Origin: Dehalococcoidia bacterium UBA3254
GTDB taxonomy: Bacteria; Chloroflexota; Dehalococcoidia; Dehalococcoidales; UBA3254
Direction of reading: 5' to 3'
Assembly: GCA_002362735.1 (NCBI GenBank)
Contig: DEUU01000055.1
Span: 1 to 16,405 of the forward strand
DNA: 16,405 nt
The notes beneath the pieces were generated by a model. The model ran no database searches and was not told the DNA's origin. It saw only the letters and a list, made by a program, of their open reading frames with translations. The position numbers were made by a program, and so were the translations under genes. Numbering within the stretch: the stretch's first letter is position 1; every line of letters starts with the position of its first letter. Positions 8,650-16,405 of the stretch are shown here, one piece after another.

Positions 8650-9354
8650 TTGAAAGAAGATAAACAGAAAAAATCATTTACAATTCACGATTTACCTCAA
8701 TCCGAGAGGCCGAGAGAGAGGTTGAAAAGACTGGGCCCGGAGAGTTTGTCATCTGTTGAATTATTGGAAGCTGTACTGGGAAGGGGAATATCCGGAGAAT
8801 CGGTAATGGTGACGGCGCAAAGACTTTTGGACCAGTTCGGTGATATTCAGGGAATAGCGGAAGCTTCGATCGAAGAATTAAGCAAAGTCCGCGGGATCGG
8901 TCTGGCTAAATCATGCCAGATTAAAGCGGCTTTCGAGCTCTCAAATCGATGGGATAAGTCAAGCGGATCCAAACAAAGATGCTCGGTGAAAACTCCAGAA
9001 GATGCTTACAATGAATTAAAGGGAAGGTCGCGCGGGCAGAAAAAGGAGCATTTCTGGGCAATATTTCTGGATACACGGAATCAGGTTATTAAGACGGCAG
9101 AGATATCTGTAGGCAGTCTGGATACGAGTATCGTTCATCCCAGAGAGTTATTTAAAGAAGCAATATCTGCCAGCGCCTCATCCATCATCGTGGCCCACAA
9201 TCATCCGTCAGGCAATCCAGAGGCTTCCCAGGACGATATTAAATTATCCCGGCGTTTGAAGGAATCCGGGGACCTCGTGGGAATTGAGATGGTTGATCAT
9301 ATTATTATCGGGGATGGGAAATACATCAGCCTGAAGAGGGAAGGGTTACTTTGA
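8650..9354 (+). CDS. radC: RadC-family JAB/MPN domain protein
   Basis: The 234-residue RadC protein has an N-terminal UPF0758 helical region (LPQSERPRERLKRLGPESLSSVELLEAVLG), a helix-hairpin-helix (SKVRGIGLAKS, about 78-88) and a C-terminal JAMM metal site, H183-x-H185-x7-S193-x2-D196, within HNHPSGNPEASQDD. The family was once tied to radiation repair in E. coli, but that link has been withdrawn and its biochemical role is still unclear. The start is TTG at 8650, one base after the upstream stop, with only a weak ribosome site, so coupling is likely. The last four bases (9351-9354, TTGA) are shared with the start of the next gene. Confidence 0.95.
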   Translation: MKEDKQKKSFTIHDLPQSERPRERLKRLGPESLSSVELLEAVLGRGISGESVMVTAQRLLDQFGDIQGIAEASIEELSKVRGIGLAKSCQIKAAFELSNRWDKSSGSKQRCSVKTPEDAYNELKGRSRGQKKEHFWAIFLDTRNQVIKTAEISVGSLDTSIVHPRELFKEAISASASSIIVAHNHPSGNPEASQDDIKLSRRLKESGDLVGIEMVDHIIIGDGKYISLKREGLL

Positions 9355-10964
9355 AAAAAATAATCGTAGTTTTAGCGGTTTTCCTGGTTTTTTCGTGTCT
9401 TTTGGTAGGTTGCACTTTCTTTTCATCAAATCCATTTAGCTTAAATCCAACGAATTCAAATCCAGCCAGCGGTGGTGTTCTAAATTTAACCGGTATTGAT
9501 CCTATGACGCTTGATCCGGCCGGGTCTAACGATGTCGGAACAGCAGGATATATTCTCCAGATTTTCAGCGGTCTGCTGCGTTTTGACGATAATCTGAAAC
9601 CGGTGCCTGACATTGCTGCAATTATGCCGACCATCAGCCAGGATGGCCTGACATATACGTTTAAATTACGTCAAGACGTGAAATTTCAAGATGGCTCTCC
9701 GATGAAAGCGAGTGATTTCAAATACTCATGGGAGCGAGCAGTCAATCCGGCAACTCAATCTCCTACAGCCGGTACGTACCTTGGAGATATTGTTGGAGTC
9801 AGCGATGTGATGCAGGGTAAAAGCAATCAGATTAGCGGGGTTAAGGTAATTGACGATTACACTTTACAAATCACACTGAAATCGAAAATCTCCTATTTTT
9901 TGGACAAGATGACATATCCATCTACTTTCATAGTGGAAAAAAAGAATGTTGAGTCAAATACCAGGTGGTGGCTGAGTCCCGTAGGTACCGGGCCGTTTAA
10001 ATTAAAAAGCTGGACACAGGATGTCTCTCTGATTCTGGAGAAAAATGACCAGTACTACGGAGAAAAAGCAAAATTAAACCAGATCAAGTTCACCTATAAC
10101 AGCACTTCAACCGGCATGGACCTGTATGAAACCGACCAGATCGATATGATAGGAGTGGGAACCCCATATTATGACAAAGTAATGGATAAGTCCCAGCCTT
10201 TTTACAAAGATTTAATGGTTTCGCCTTATCTAAGCATAGACTATATTGGATTCAATTGCAGTGAACCTCCTTTTGATGATGTCAACATCCGGAAGGCATT
10301 TAGCATGGCCATTGATAAAGATAAGATCGTATCTCTGGTTGATCGAGACATGGCCCAAAAATCCAACGGAATCTTGCCTCCTGGAATGCCAGGCTACAAT
10401 GAAAATGTGAAAGGACTTGAATTTAATGTAAATCAGGCTAAAGATTTGATCAATAAATCAAAATATGGAGATGTATCAAAGCTGCCAACAATCACCATGA
10501 GTGTGGGGGGAGAGGGAGGATGGGCAGGCTCCCTGGTTGAATCACTGGTCTACCAGTGGAAGCAAAATCTGGGAGTGGATGTCAGAGTAAGGCAATTGGA
10601 ACCCGACCTTTACAACGCACTTGGGCAAGAGGTCGATCAGATGTTTTATTTTGGTTGGATAGCGGATTATCCTCATCCCCAGGACTTTCTCGATATTTTA
10701 TTCGGAACAGATTCAGCATTTAATTACGGAAAATTTTCTGATCCGGCGGTAGACTCATTAGTTCAACAGGCGAATCATGAAATGGATGAAAATCAGAGTT
10801 TCGTTCTATATCAGCAGGCGGAGCAAAAAATGGTAGATGAAGCGGCATGCCTCCCTGTTCTTTTTGATAAGAGCTATATTTTAGTACAACCTTATGTGAA
10901 GGGCCTGAGCGTAAATGCGTTGGGGTTTATTCCTTTTAATAAGGTCTCAATCAATCCTCATTAA
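9351..10964 (+). CDS. ABC transporter substrate-binding lipoprotein, family 5 (peptide/oligopeptide type)
   Basis: A 537-residue extracytoplasmic solute-binding protein of the OppA/DppA type. A lipoprotein signal peptide ([21 protein letters not shown]) ends at the lipobox LVGC with C21 as the lipidation site, followed by a Ser/Asn-rich linker. The mature part shows the family pattern: [11 protein letters not shown] near the start, [39 protein letters not shown] and [10 protein letters not shown]. The TTG start overlaps the radC stop by four bases and has a GAGGGAAGGG tract upstream. No permease or ATPase gene is nearby, so it must use components encoded elsewhere or be an orphan. Ligand cannot be read from sequence; peptides are the family default. 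Confidence 0.93.
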   Translation: MKKIIVVLAVFLVFSCLLVGCTFFSSNPFSLNPTNSNPASGGVLNLTGIDPMTLDPAGSNDVGTAGYILQIFSGLLRFDDNLKPVPDIAAIMPTISQDGLTYTFKLRQDVKFQDGSPMKASDFKYSWERAVNPATQSPTAGTYLGDIVGVSDVMQGKSNQISGVKVIDDYTLQITLKSKISYFLDKMTYPSTFIVEKKNVESNTRWWLSPVGTGPFKLKSWTQDVSLILEKNDQYYGEKAKLNQIKFTYNSTSTGMDLYETDQIDMIGVGTPYYDKVMDKSQPFYKDLMVSPYLSIDYIGFNCSEPPFDDVNIRKAFSMAIDKDKIVSLVDRDMAQKSNGILPPGMPGYNENVKGLEFNVNQAKDLINKSKYGDVSKLPTITMSVGGEGGWAGSLVESLVYQWKQNLGVDVRVRQLEPDLYNALGQEVDQMFYFGWIADYPHPQDFLDILFGTDSAFNYGKFSDPAVDSLVQQANHEMDENQSFVLYQQAEQKMVDEAACLPVLFDKSYILVQPYVKGLSVNALGFIPFNKVSINPH

Positions 10965-11026
10965 TAATGAGAAAGAAAAATTACCGGGTCTTTCTCGACA
11001 ATTATCAGGAAGGAGGGAAACCTGAC

Positions 11027-12022
11027 ATGGCAGGGAAATTTTCAAAGGTAGAAAAAATTCATTTTAAATCTATCGAACTGCCAGTATTAACAAGAGGTAT
11101 TGCTCGAGATGTTACGGAACTCATCGGCAACACTCCTCTGATGAGACTAAATCATGTCGTTGGAGACGCTAATGCCCTGGTAGTTGCGAAGCTGGAGTCA
11201 TTTAATCCGCTCCATAGTGTTAAAGATAGAATCGGTGTAGCGATGATACTGGATGCAGAGGAACGCGGTCTGATAAACCAGGACACTCTAATCATTGAGC
11301 CGACCAGCGGAAATACTGGCATAGCCCTGGCATTTGTCTGTGCCACGAGGGGTTACAAGTTGATTTTAACCATGCCGGATACGATGTCGTTAGAAAGAAG
11401 AAAATTGTTGTCCATTTTTGGGGCGCAAATTGTTCTGACTCCTGGAGTTGAGGGGATGGGTGGTGCAATCAAAAAAGCAGAAGAAATATTAGGGCAAAAC
11501 CCTAACTCTTTTATGCCGCAGCAATTTAATAATCCAGCCAATCCGGAGATCCATAGATTGACTACCGCTGAAGAAATCTGGCGTGATACGGAAGGTAAAG
11601 TAGATATTCTGGTAGCGGGGGTGGGAACAGGAGGCACTATTTCCGGAGTTACGGAAGTTCTAAAGAAGAGGAAAAATGGTTTTAAATCGATTGCCGTGGA
11701 GCCGGCAGGTTCGCCTGTTCTTTCCGGTGGAAAACCGGGATCACATAAAATACAGGGTATAGGCGCAGGCTTCATCCCGGAGGTCCTCCGCAAAGACCTG
11801 ATAGATGAAATCATTCCCGTTACCAACGAAGATGCTGGAACGATGGCGCGAAGATTAGCCAGGGAAGAAGGTTTGCTCGTCGGTATTTCTTCAGGTGCAG
11901 CAGCCTGGGCGGCGGTAGAAGTAGCGAAGCGAAAAGAAAATAAAGGTAAACTCATCGTAGTAATTATCCCGGATACCGGTGAGAGATATCTGTCAACCTG
12001 GTTGTTTCAAGACACAGATTAG
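11027..12022 (+). CDS. cysK: Cysteine synthase (O-acetylserine sulfhydrylase), PLP-dependent
   Basis: Makes cysteine from O-acetylserine and sulfide. The core starts at [14 protein letters not shown] [15 protein letters not shown] (28-42), with the PLP Schiff-base lysine K66 in SVKDR, the substrate loop TSGNTG at 93-98, the phosphate-binding GTGGT at 200-204 and the SSGAA segment near the C-terminus. I place the start at ATG 11027 (331 residues) because AAGGAGGG ends about ten bases before it; the in-frame ATG at 10967 has no ribosome site and adds 20 residues with no family counterpart. Even so, there is an unusual ~25-residue N-terminal extension before the core. It follows the substrate-binding protein by 62 bases. 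A cystathionine beta-synthase-like use is possible but the sequence fits CysK better. Confidence 0.92.
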   Translation: MAGKFSKVEKIHFKSIELPVLTRGIARDVTELIGNTPLMRLNHVVGDANALVVAKLESFNPLHSVKDRIGVAMILDAEERGLINQDTLIIEPTSGNTGIALAFVCATRGYKLILTMPDTMSLERRKLLSIFGAQIVLTPGVEGMGGAIKKAEEILGQNPNSFMPQQFNNPANPEIHRLTTAEEIWRDTEGKVDILVAGVGTGGTISGVTEVLKKRKNGFKSIAVEPAGSPVLSGGKPGSHKIQGIGAGFIPEVLRKDLIDEIIPVTNEDAGTMARRLAREEGLLVGISSGAAAWAAVEVAKRKENKGKLIVVIIPDTGERYLSTWLFQDTD

Positions 12023-12056
12023 CTGCGCAGAGCGTACCTATTCGATAGTAAACCCA

Positions 12057-12110
12057 AGGGAATAAGATTAACTATAATGAAATTAAGAAGATTTAATTTC
12101 TTTATTCCCT
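12057..12110 (+). other. Hairpin leader before the gene at 12125
   Basis: AGGGAATAA (12057-12065) pairs with TTATTCCCT (12102-12110), and a nested GAAATTAA (12079-12086) pairs with TTAATTTC (12093-12100) around a 6-base loop. The outer stem ends one base before the Shine-Dalgarno GAGGAG (12111-12116). There is no T-run after it, so a simple terminator is unlikely; a leader that affects translation, or the 3' end structure of cysK, fits better. A TATAAT at 12073-12078 lies inside, but no convincing -35 partner is visible. Confidence 0.55.
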
Positions 12111-12124
12111 GAGGAGATTATCGC

Positions 12125-12805
12125 ATGGAAAAGAAAGAGCTTGCGTTAGACCAAATAAAAAGCGCGGCATTGAAAGCAGTGAATATTTTATCCAGCCGAC
12201 TGTTGCAATCCGACCCCAAAAGATATCCGGGGACCGTTGTCTCTAGACAAGAGGTCGACGCTTTGATACGAGATTGGCCAGGATTGCCCAAAAAGACTAC
12301 TATCGAAATGATCGGTAAATACGGAGAACCAAATGAAGCATGCAATCACCGTATAACCTGGTATGAAAATTTTCCCTGGAAGCGTACGGTGGTTCTTAGA
12401 GATGAATTGCCACACAATTTTCCCCTTCCGCATAACGATTTCTTGTTGCAGACATTTAACTATTCAATACCCTCAGAGTATGCAGGGCAAATCCTGACTT
12501 TTAATGGTAGCATTCTGGTTGATCGCACGGCGGGAGAAGTTTCAGTGCGATGTGATTCAGAGGCAAGAAACTATTTGATATTAAATTTAATGAATGATAT
12601 TATCACCGGAAAACTAACGGTTGAAGAAGCCAGAAGGAAATATGCCGATGATTCCATCACTTTAATCCTGAATAGAGAAGTAGCCTATGCAGATAAATTC
12701 CATTTTCATCATAGCTCCACAAACTCCGCCCAACCTGACATCACTCTGATTAGCGAATCGATGATACAAAGGGCTGTCAATCAAATAGTTGAGGCTTTCG
12801 AGTAA
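12125..12805 (+). CDS. Conserved-looking protein of unknown function
   Basis: A 226-residue soluble protein I cannot assign to a named family. It has a helical Lys/Ala-rich N-terminus (1-30), a possible helix-turn segment EMIGKYGEPNEA (61-72), a tryptophan/aromatic block ITWYENFPWKRTVVLRD (77-93), the His/Pro motif LPHNFPLPHNDFLLQ (95-109), a short DRTAGEVSVRCDSEA stretch with C143, an acidic helix LTVEEARRKYADD and a C-terminal HFHH at 193-196. I recall similar uncharacterised proteins with the PHNFPxPHxDFL motif in other bacteria, but no function. There is no signal peptide or transmembrane segment. The ATG at 12125 has GAGGAG at 12111-12116, eight bases upstream. It ends 51 bases before the convergent ubiB-like gene, with no obvious terminator. 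Confidence 0.85.
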   Translation: MEKKELALDQIKSAALKAVNILSSRLLQSDPKRYPGTVVSRQEVDALIRDWPGLPKKTTIEMIGKYGEPNEACNHRITWYENFPWKRTVVLRDELPHNFPLPHNDFLLQTFNYSIPSEYAGQILTFNGSILVDRTAGEVSVRCDSEARNYLILNLMNDIITGKLTVEEARRKYADDSITLILNREVAYADKFHFHHSSTNSAQPDITLISESMIQRAVNQIVEAFE

Positions 12806-12856
12806 TAATATGGAAATAAGGACCATCTATATCCCCTTACTCTGCGAAACGCGCTG

Positions 12857-14530
12857 TCATTTTTTACCAAGAAGTATAGAGAAGATTAACGCGAGCCCGA
12901 GAACCAAAGAAAGGATCATGCCAATAGCTCCCAAAAATGGAACCGCGCCGATAAATGGCGGCAGTCCCGAAAGCGCCAGCACCGCGGAACCCAGAAATAT
13001 GGTCCCCGTTAAGAAGGCTAAGACGATGCGGTTGATCATCCTCACGGTCAAATAACGTCCTTCTTCCATCCCAACCGGGCGGAACTCAAACCGCACTTTA
13101 CCGGTGGCGAAACGGTGAAGAATATCATTAAGCTCATAAGGCAGGTCTTCCACCATTTCGAGTGCCCTATCCTTCCAAAAATACGAATTGCGAATGGTTT
13201 TAAAAGCAGAGGCTCTTTTATTAAGAAAACGGTCGGCAAAAGGTTGCGCAGCGTCCAGGAGATTAAAATTTGCCCCTAATTTTCGTGAAAGAGAGTCAAT
13301 GGCAGCTATTGTTTTGGCGATCCAGAGAAGGTGCTTGGGGAAAGGAATTTTGTGTGTGCCGGCCAGCTTGATAAGACCTATGATCAACGATCCCAATTGG
13401 ACTTCTCCGGAAGATATGGTATTTTCCTCGAGAAGCATCGCCACACCCTCTTCAAAGTCATGCGGGTCCATTCCCTCAACGTCAAACAGTTCTCCCAGTA
13501 CTCTGGCCAGACTCTTCTCATTGTGAGTCCTGATAAAAGTGAACATTTCGATGAGCCGATATCTGGTCCTGGTTGAAAACGTACCCATCATTCCATAGTC
13601 GAGTAATCCGATCACATTGCCAGGTAAAACCAGCATGTTGCCGGCGTGAGGATCGGCATGGAAAAATCCAAATTCCAGGACAGATTTCAAGCTTATTTCA
13701 ACACCGTGGATAGCGATCTGTTCCGTATCATAGCCCTCTCGTTTTAATCTTTCAACATCAGTGATGCTAACTCCATCGAGATAATCCATAGTAATGATCT
13801 TCCCGGTACAGAGATGGTCATAGATTTTCGGAATTTTAATCCAAACATAATTGGAAAAATTATCAGTATAATGCTTAAGGTTACTCGCCTCTTTTCGGAA
13901 GTCCAATTCCTTAACGATATCATCCGCAAATTCCTCTACTAGGCCCTTCGGATCTAACAGATATGATCCAGGCAAATATTTTTCCATCAGAATAGCGATA
14001 GCACGCATGATTTCCAGATCAGCTTTAATTACATTTTGAATGTTGGGCCGCTGAATTTTAATTGCCAGGTTTTCTCCATTTAAGGTTGCTCGGTGGACCT
14101 GAGCAATCGATGCGGCAGCTAGAGGTTTGTCTTCAAATGTATCGAAGATTTCAAGGACTGGTTTGCCAAATTCCGCTTCAATTACTTCTCTAACCGTATC
14201 TGCCGGTAAAAAACCGACGCGGTCGACCAGTTTCTCTAGCTCCACAATCAATTCGGGAGAGACGACATCGGGCCGGGTAGAGAGCATTTGGCCCAGCTTA
14301 ATAAAAGTGGGCCCTAACTCAGTAATTGCCATCCGGACTCTTTCGGCGAAGGTAAGAGTGACTATTTCCGGCGGATTCCGGCGGAGGAGGCGCTGTTCGA
14401 TATTGGAATGCTCCCAGATCCGGATACGATCCAGGAAATCACCGAATTCATATTTAAAGAGAATTTCCAATATTTGCCGGGTGCGGTTGAGCTCTCTAAA
14501 AACAAAAAAAGGCGTAATTATTTCTGGCAA
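12857..14530 (-). CDS. ABC1/AarF/UbiB-family protein kinase-like membrane protein
   Basis: A 557-residue atypical kinase-fold protein. Members such as UbiB and ADCK3 bind and hydrolyse ATP and support quinone biosynthesis or lipid distribution. Visible motifs: the diagnostic KxGQ loop in FIKLGQMLSTRPD (K78, Q81); the Ala-rich replacement of the glycine loop, AAAS at 138-141; the ATP lysine K158 in LAIKIQ; catalytic loop HADPHAGN at 291-298; and metal-binding DYG at 311-313. Two C-terminal hydrophobic helices (about 500-521 and 530-554) anchor it to the membrane, as in UbiB. The TTG start (14530-14528) is supported by AAGGAG seven bases upstream on the - strand. It stands alone between a convergent gene and a divergent one. 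Which quinone, if any, it serves cannot be told here. Confidence 0.93.
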   Translation of the reverse strand: MPEIITPFFVFRELNRTRQILEILFKYEFGDFLDRIRIWEHSNIEQRLLRRNPPEIVTLTFAERVRMAITELGPTFIKLGQMLSTRPDVVSPELIVELEKLVDRVGFLPADTVREVIEAEFGKPVLEIFDTFEDKPLAAASIAQVHRATLNGENLAIKIQRPNIQNVIKADLEIMRAIAILMEKYLPGSYLLDPKGLVEEFADDIVKELDFRKEASNLKHYTDNFSNYVWIKIPKIYDHLCTGKIITMDYLDGVSITDVERLKREGYDTEQIAIHGVEISLKSVLEFGFFHADPHAGNMLVLPGNVIGLLDYGMMGTFSTRTRYRLIEMFTFIRTHNEKSLARVLGELFDVEGMDPHDFEEGVAMLLEENTISSGEVQLGSLIIGLIKLAGTHKIPFPKHLLWIAKTIAAIDSLSRKLGANFNLLDAAQPFADRFLNKRASAFKTIRNSYFWKDRALEMVEDLPYELNDILHRFATGKVRFEFRPVGMEEGRYLTVRMINRIVLAFLTGTIFLGSAVLALSGLPPFIGAVPFLGAIGMILSLVLGLALIFSILLGKK

Positions 14531-14738
14531 GTGGATACTCCTTCCGGTTTTATTTTCACATTACATCGGATAGTGTTTATACCATGATCCAATAGGAACA
14601 TCCGGATTTGAAGCCCGTTCAATTACATTATAGTAATGGATAAGCATCAGTTGTGAGAGGTGATAATCAAATTCAGGACTATGCAGCCTTGAATAGAAGG
14701 AGTAAAATAGGATACTAATAAGCTAACCAGGAGAAGAG
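14531..14738. other. Divergent intergenic region between the ABC1 kinase gene and yqeB
   Basis: This 208-base AT-rich gap must hold promoters for both directions. I see ribosome binding sites at each edge (AAGGAG for the - strand gene, AGGAG at 14729-14733 for yqeB) but only weak promoter matches, such as TATAAT read on the - strand in ATTATA near 14630. No RNA gene, terminator or small coding frame was supported. Confidence 0.5.
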
Positions 14739-15557
14739 ATGAGAAAGTTAACAGATTTGATTGTTTTAATAAGAGGTGGGGGGGAGGTTGGCACTGCCAT
14801 TGCGCATAAGTTGACAAGGAGCCACTTTAGAGTCTGTATCACAGAGTTAGCGTTTCCCTCAGCAATAAACCGTGGAACAAGTTTTTCAGAAGCTGTTTTT
14901 GAGAGTGTCAAGTCTATTGAAGATGTCGTAGGGGAGAGGGCAATTCCCTCGTTGGAACATATTTACAAGGTCTGGCGAAATGGAAATATACCTGTCGTTG
15001 TGGATCCTGAGTTATCAGTAAAACCCCTTCTTCAACCGGATGTATTAATAAATGCAATGATGTTAAAGAGAGAGACAAATACCAAGGTTACAGATGCGCC
15101 ACTCGTCGTAGGCATCGGCCCGGGATTTAACGTTGGGACAAACGTCCATATGGTGATAGGTACGAACAGCGGGAGCAATTTAGGGAAGGTTTTAGTAGAA
15201 GGTCAATCTGACTTTGCCACCGATAAAGACGAAGAAATAGAAAGCGCCTTAAAAGAAATTGAGGTTACCGCAGAAGATGCCGGAGTTTTTACGACAGATA
15301 AAAATATCGGTGACGCGGTATTGGCAGGAGATATTGTCGGCAACTTAAACGATGTTGCTTTAAAAGCACCCATTTCAGGTATGTTACGGGGTATTCTAAG
15401 AAGTGAAATCAAGGTCCTTGCCAATGCCAGGTTATTTGATATTGATCCTCTCCATGATAAAAAGGTTTGCTTCTCCATTCGAGAAGGCATGCGTACGGTT
15501 GCCGGAGGTGTGCTGGAATCCATCATGATGGGCTTGAATGTAGAGGATATTAACTAA
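14739..15557 (+). CDS. yqeB: YqeB/EF2563 family protein (selenium-dependent molybdenum hydroxylase system)
   Basis: A 272-residue protein of the family that co-occurs in other genomes with selenium-dependent molybdenum hydroxylases (xanthine dehydrogenase-like enzymes) and is proposed to help mature their cofactor. Evidence: an N-terminal Rossmann-like glycine motif (IRGGGEVGTAIAHKL), the TELAFPSAINRGTSFSEAVFE block, DPELSVKPLLQPDVLINAMMLKR, the family signature VGIGPGFNVGTNVHMVIGTNSGSNLGKV, and a C-terminal biotinyl/barrel-like stretch (GDIVGNLNDVALKAPISGMLRGIL). The ATG at 14739 has AGGAG five bases upstream. No SelD, YqeC or molybdenum hydroxylase gene lies within the window, so it is isolated from its usual partners here. 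Family membership is strong; the molecular reaction is unproven. Confidence 0.87.
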   Translation: MRKLTDLIVLIRGGGEVGTAIAHKLTRSHFRVCITELAFPSAINRGTSFSEAVFESVKSIEDVVGERAIPSLEHIYKVWRNGNIPVVVDPELSVKPLLQPDVLINAMMLKRETNTKVTDAPLVVGIGPGFNVGTNVHMVIGTNSGSNLGKVLVEGQSDFATDKDEEIESALKEIEVTAEDAGVFTTDKNIGDAVLAGDIVGNLNDVALKAPISGMLRGILRSEIKVLANARLFDIDPLHDKKVCFSIREGMRTVAGGVLESIMMGLNVEDIN

Positions 15558-15668
15558 AATCCACTCCTGAACTAGTCCTCCATAAACCAATCAGAGTTGA
15601 ATCTTTCAACTTGTTTACTTACATTTTTCTCATCATTCATCAGGTCATATTTACGCTATCTCGAAGGG

Positions 15669-15697
15669 TTGACATCACTTTATATTTATTTTATTAT
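15669..15697 (+). promoter_or_regulatory. Near-consensus promoter of the Rrf2 regulator
   Basis: Perfect -35 TTGACA (15669-15674), a 17-base A/T spacer and -10 TATTAT (15692-15697, five of six). The predicted start is close to 15704, giving a leader of about 30 bases. This is one of the two best promoters in the window, so strong transcription needing a repressor is plausible. Confidence 0.8.
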
Positions 15698-15698
15698 G

Positions 15699-15718
15699 AC
15701 TAATATGATAACAATAGT
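15699..15718 (+). promoter_or_regulatory. Candidate Rrf2 operator overlapping the transcription start
   Basis: An imperfect 20-base dyad, ACTAATATGA facing TAACAATAGT, with 7 of 10 positions symmetric, lies just after the -10 over the predicted start point. A repressor bound here would block initiation, fitting the autoregulation common in Rrf2 genes. The site does not match a specific IscR or CymR consensus that I can recall; the assignment rests on position and symmetry only. Confidence 0.45.
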
Positions 15719-15733
15719 AAACAAGGAATTAAA

Positions 15734-16174
15734 ATGAAACTTTCAACAAGAACCCGATACGGAATGCGTGCTTTGATGGATCTGGCGTTGAACAGCACCG
15801 GCAAACCCATTCAGTTAAAAGATATTGCCGGTAGGCAGCGGATCTCGCTTTCATATCTGGAACACTTGATAATTCCGCTCATATCAGCCGGGATTATTAA
15901 AAGTACAAGAGGAGCCAAAGGCGGAATAAATCTCGCCAAACTGCCACAAGATATACGGCTCATAGACATACTCGAAATTCTGGAAGGTCCTCTTGCTCCG
16001 GTAGACTGCCTGAGTGGCTCCCAGAATTGTACGCGCTCCGGTCTTTGTGCTACGCAGGATCTCTGGAATGACCTTACCAGAGCAATGGAAAAAGTATTGG
16101 AAACAAATACCGTATTGGATTTAGCTAACCGGCAACGAAGCAAAGAGACACGTTCTGAAATGTATTATATTTAA
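15734..16174 (+). CDS. Rrf2-family transcriptional regulator with IscR-like cysteines
   Basis: A 146-residue DNA-binding protein. The N-terminus MKLSTRTRYGMRALMDLAL and the winged helix (QLKDIAGRQRISLSYLEHLIIPLISAGIIKSTRGAKGG, 27-64) are classic Rrf2. Three cysteines, C92, C99 and C105, sit where IscR has its [2Fe-2S] ligands (92, 98, 104), with one extra residue in the first gap and no histidine at the expected fourth-ligand place (Q108). This separates it from CymR-type proteins, which lack the triad. It may sense Fe-S status, redox or sulfur supply. AAGGAA precedes the ATG by five bases. metY starts 19 bases downstream, suggesting that the pair is co-transcribed and that the regulator controls methionine/cysteine synthesis. 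Confidence 0.93.
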   Translation: MKLSTRTRYGMRALMDLALNSTGKPIQLKDIAGRQRISLSYLEHLIIPLISAGIIKSTRGAKGGINLAKLPQDIRLIDILEILEGPLAPVDCLSGSQNCTRSGLCATQDLWNDLTRAMEKVLETNTVLDLANRQRSKETRSEMYYI

Positions 16175-16181
16175 GGACTAA

Positions 16182-16405
<224 letters not shown>

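Noticed and set aside
12789..13055. Open frame on the + strand overlapping the end of the unknown gene
   Set aside because: It lies antisense to the C-terminal membrane region of the ABC1 kinase gene, starts inside the previous gene and has no family features.
13188..14573. Several + strand open frames (13188-13526, 13331-13576, 14127-14573)
   Set aside because: All are antisense to the ABC1 kinase gene, whose motifs are intact; their composition is that of reverse-complement shadows.

Overview
The window reads as ordinary chromosome from a bacterium of the phylum Chloroflexota, most likely near the Dehalococcoidia. That placement is an inference from remembered family resemblance (for example the F1 beta stretch [20 protein letters not shown] and RF2 GGQHMQKSSTAVR) and from moderate GC with frequent TTG/GTG starts. 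No rRNA, tRNA, CRISPR, insertion sequence or phage gene was seen. Almost every gene belongs to a known family, and I do not see a new multi-gene system. The least explained items are a 38-residue Cys/His-rich peptide, a 226-residue protein of unknown function and a few regulatory structures.

Layout. 1-410: 3' end of an acetyl-CoA synthetase gene. 481-4710: the F1 sector of ATP synthase, atpA-atpG-atpD-atpC, on the + strand, with no Fo genes or atpH next to it. 4741-4782: a hairpin that ends the convergent rpsP-khpA pair (- strand, 4825-5318) and probably also the atp operon. 5319-5717: a 400-base gap holding the rpsP promoter, the 38-codon Cys-rich gene (- strand) and a promoter that appears to give a leaderless endonuclease V message. 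5718-12022: a tight + strand run of endonuclease V, RF2 (with its programmed +1 frameshift), a secreted HExxH peptidase-like protein, RadC, an oligopeptide-type substrate-binding lipoprotein and cysteine synthase. Gaps of 37, -8, +1, -4 and 62 bases suggest one transcript. 12125-12805: a protein of unknown function behind a hairpin leader. 12857-14530 (-): an ABC1/UbiB-type kinase-like membrane protein. 14739-15557: a YqeB/EF2563-family protein linked in other genomes to selenium-dependent molybdenum hydroxylases. 15734-16174: an Rrf2-family regulator with three cysteines placed as in IscR, its own near-consensus promoter and a candidate operator, followed 19 bases later by the start of an O-acetylhomoserine sulfhydrylase gene that runs off the window.

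How the genes work together. The F1 genes form one functional unit. CysK, the Rrf2 regulator and MetY all touch cysteine/methionine/sulfur metabolism, and the Rrf2-metY adjacency suggests sulfur or Fe-S-responsive control. The other genes (RF2, endonuclease V, RadC, S16, KhpA) are housekeeping translation and repair functions.
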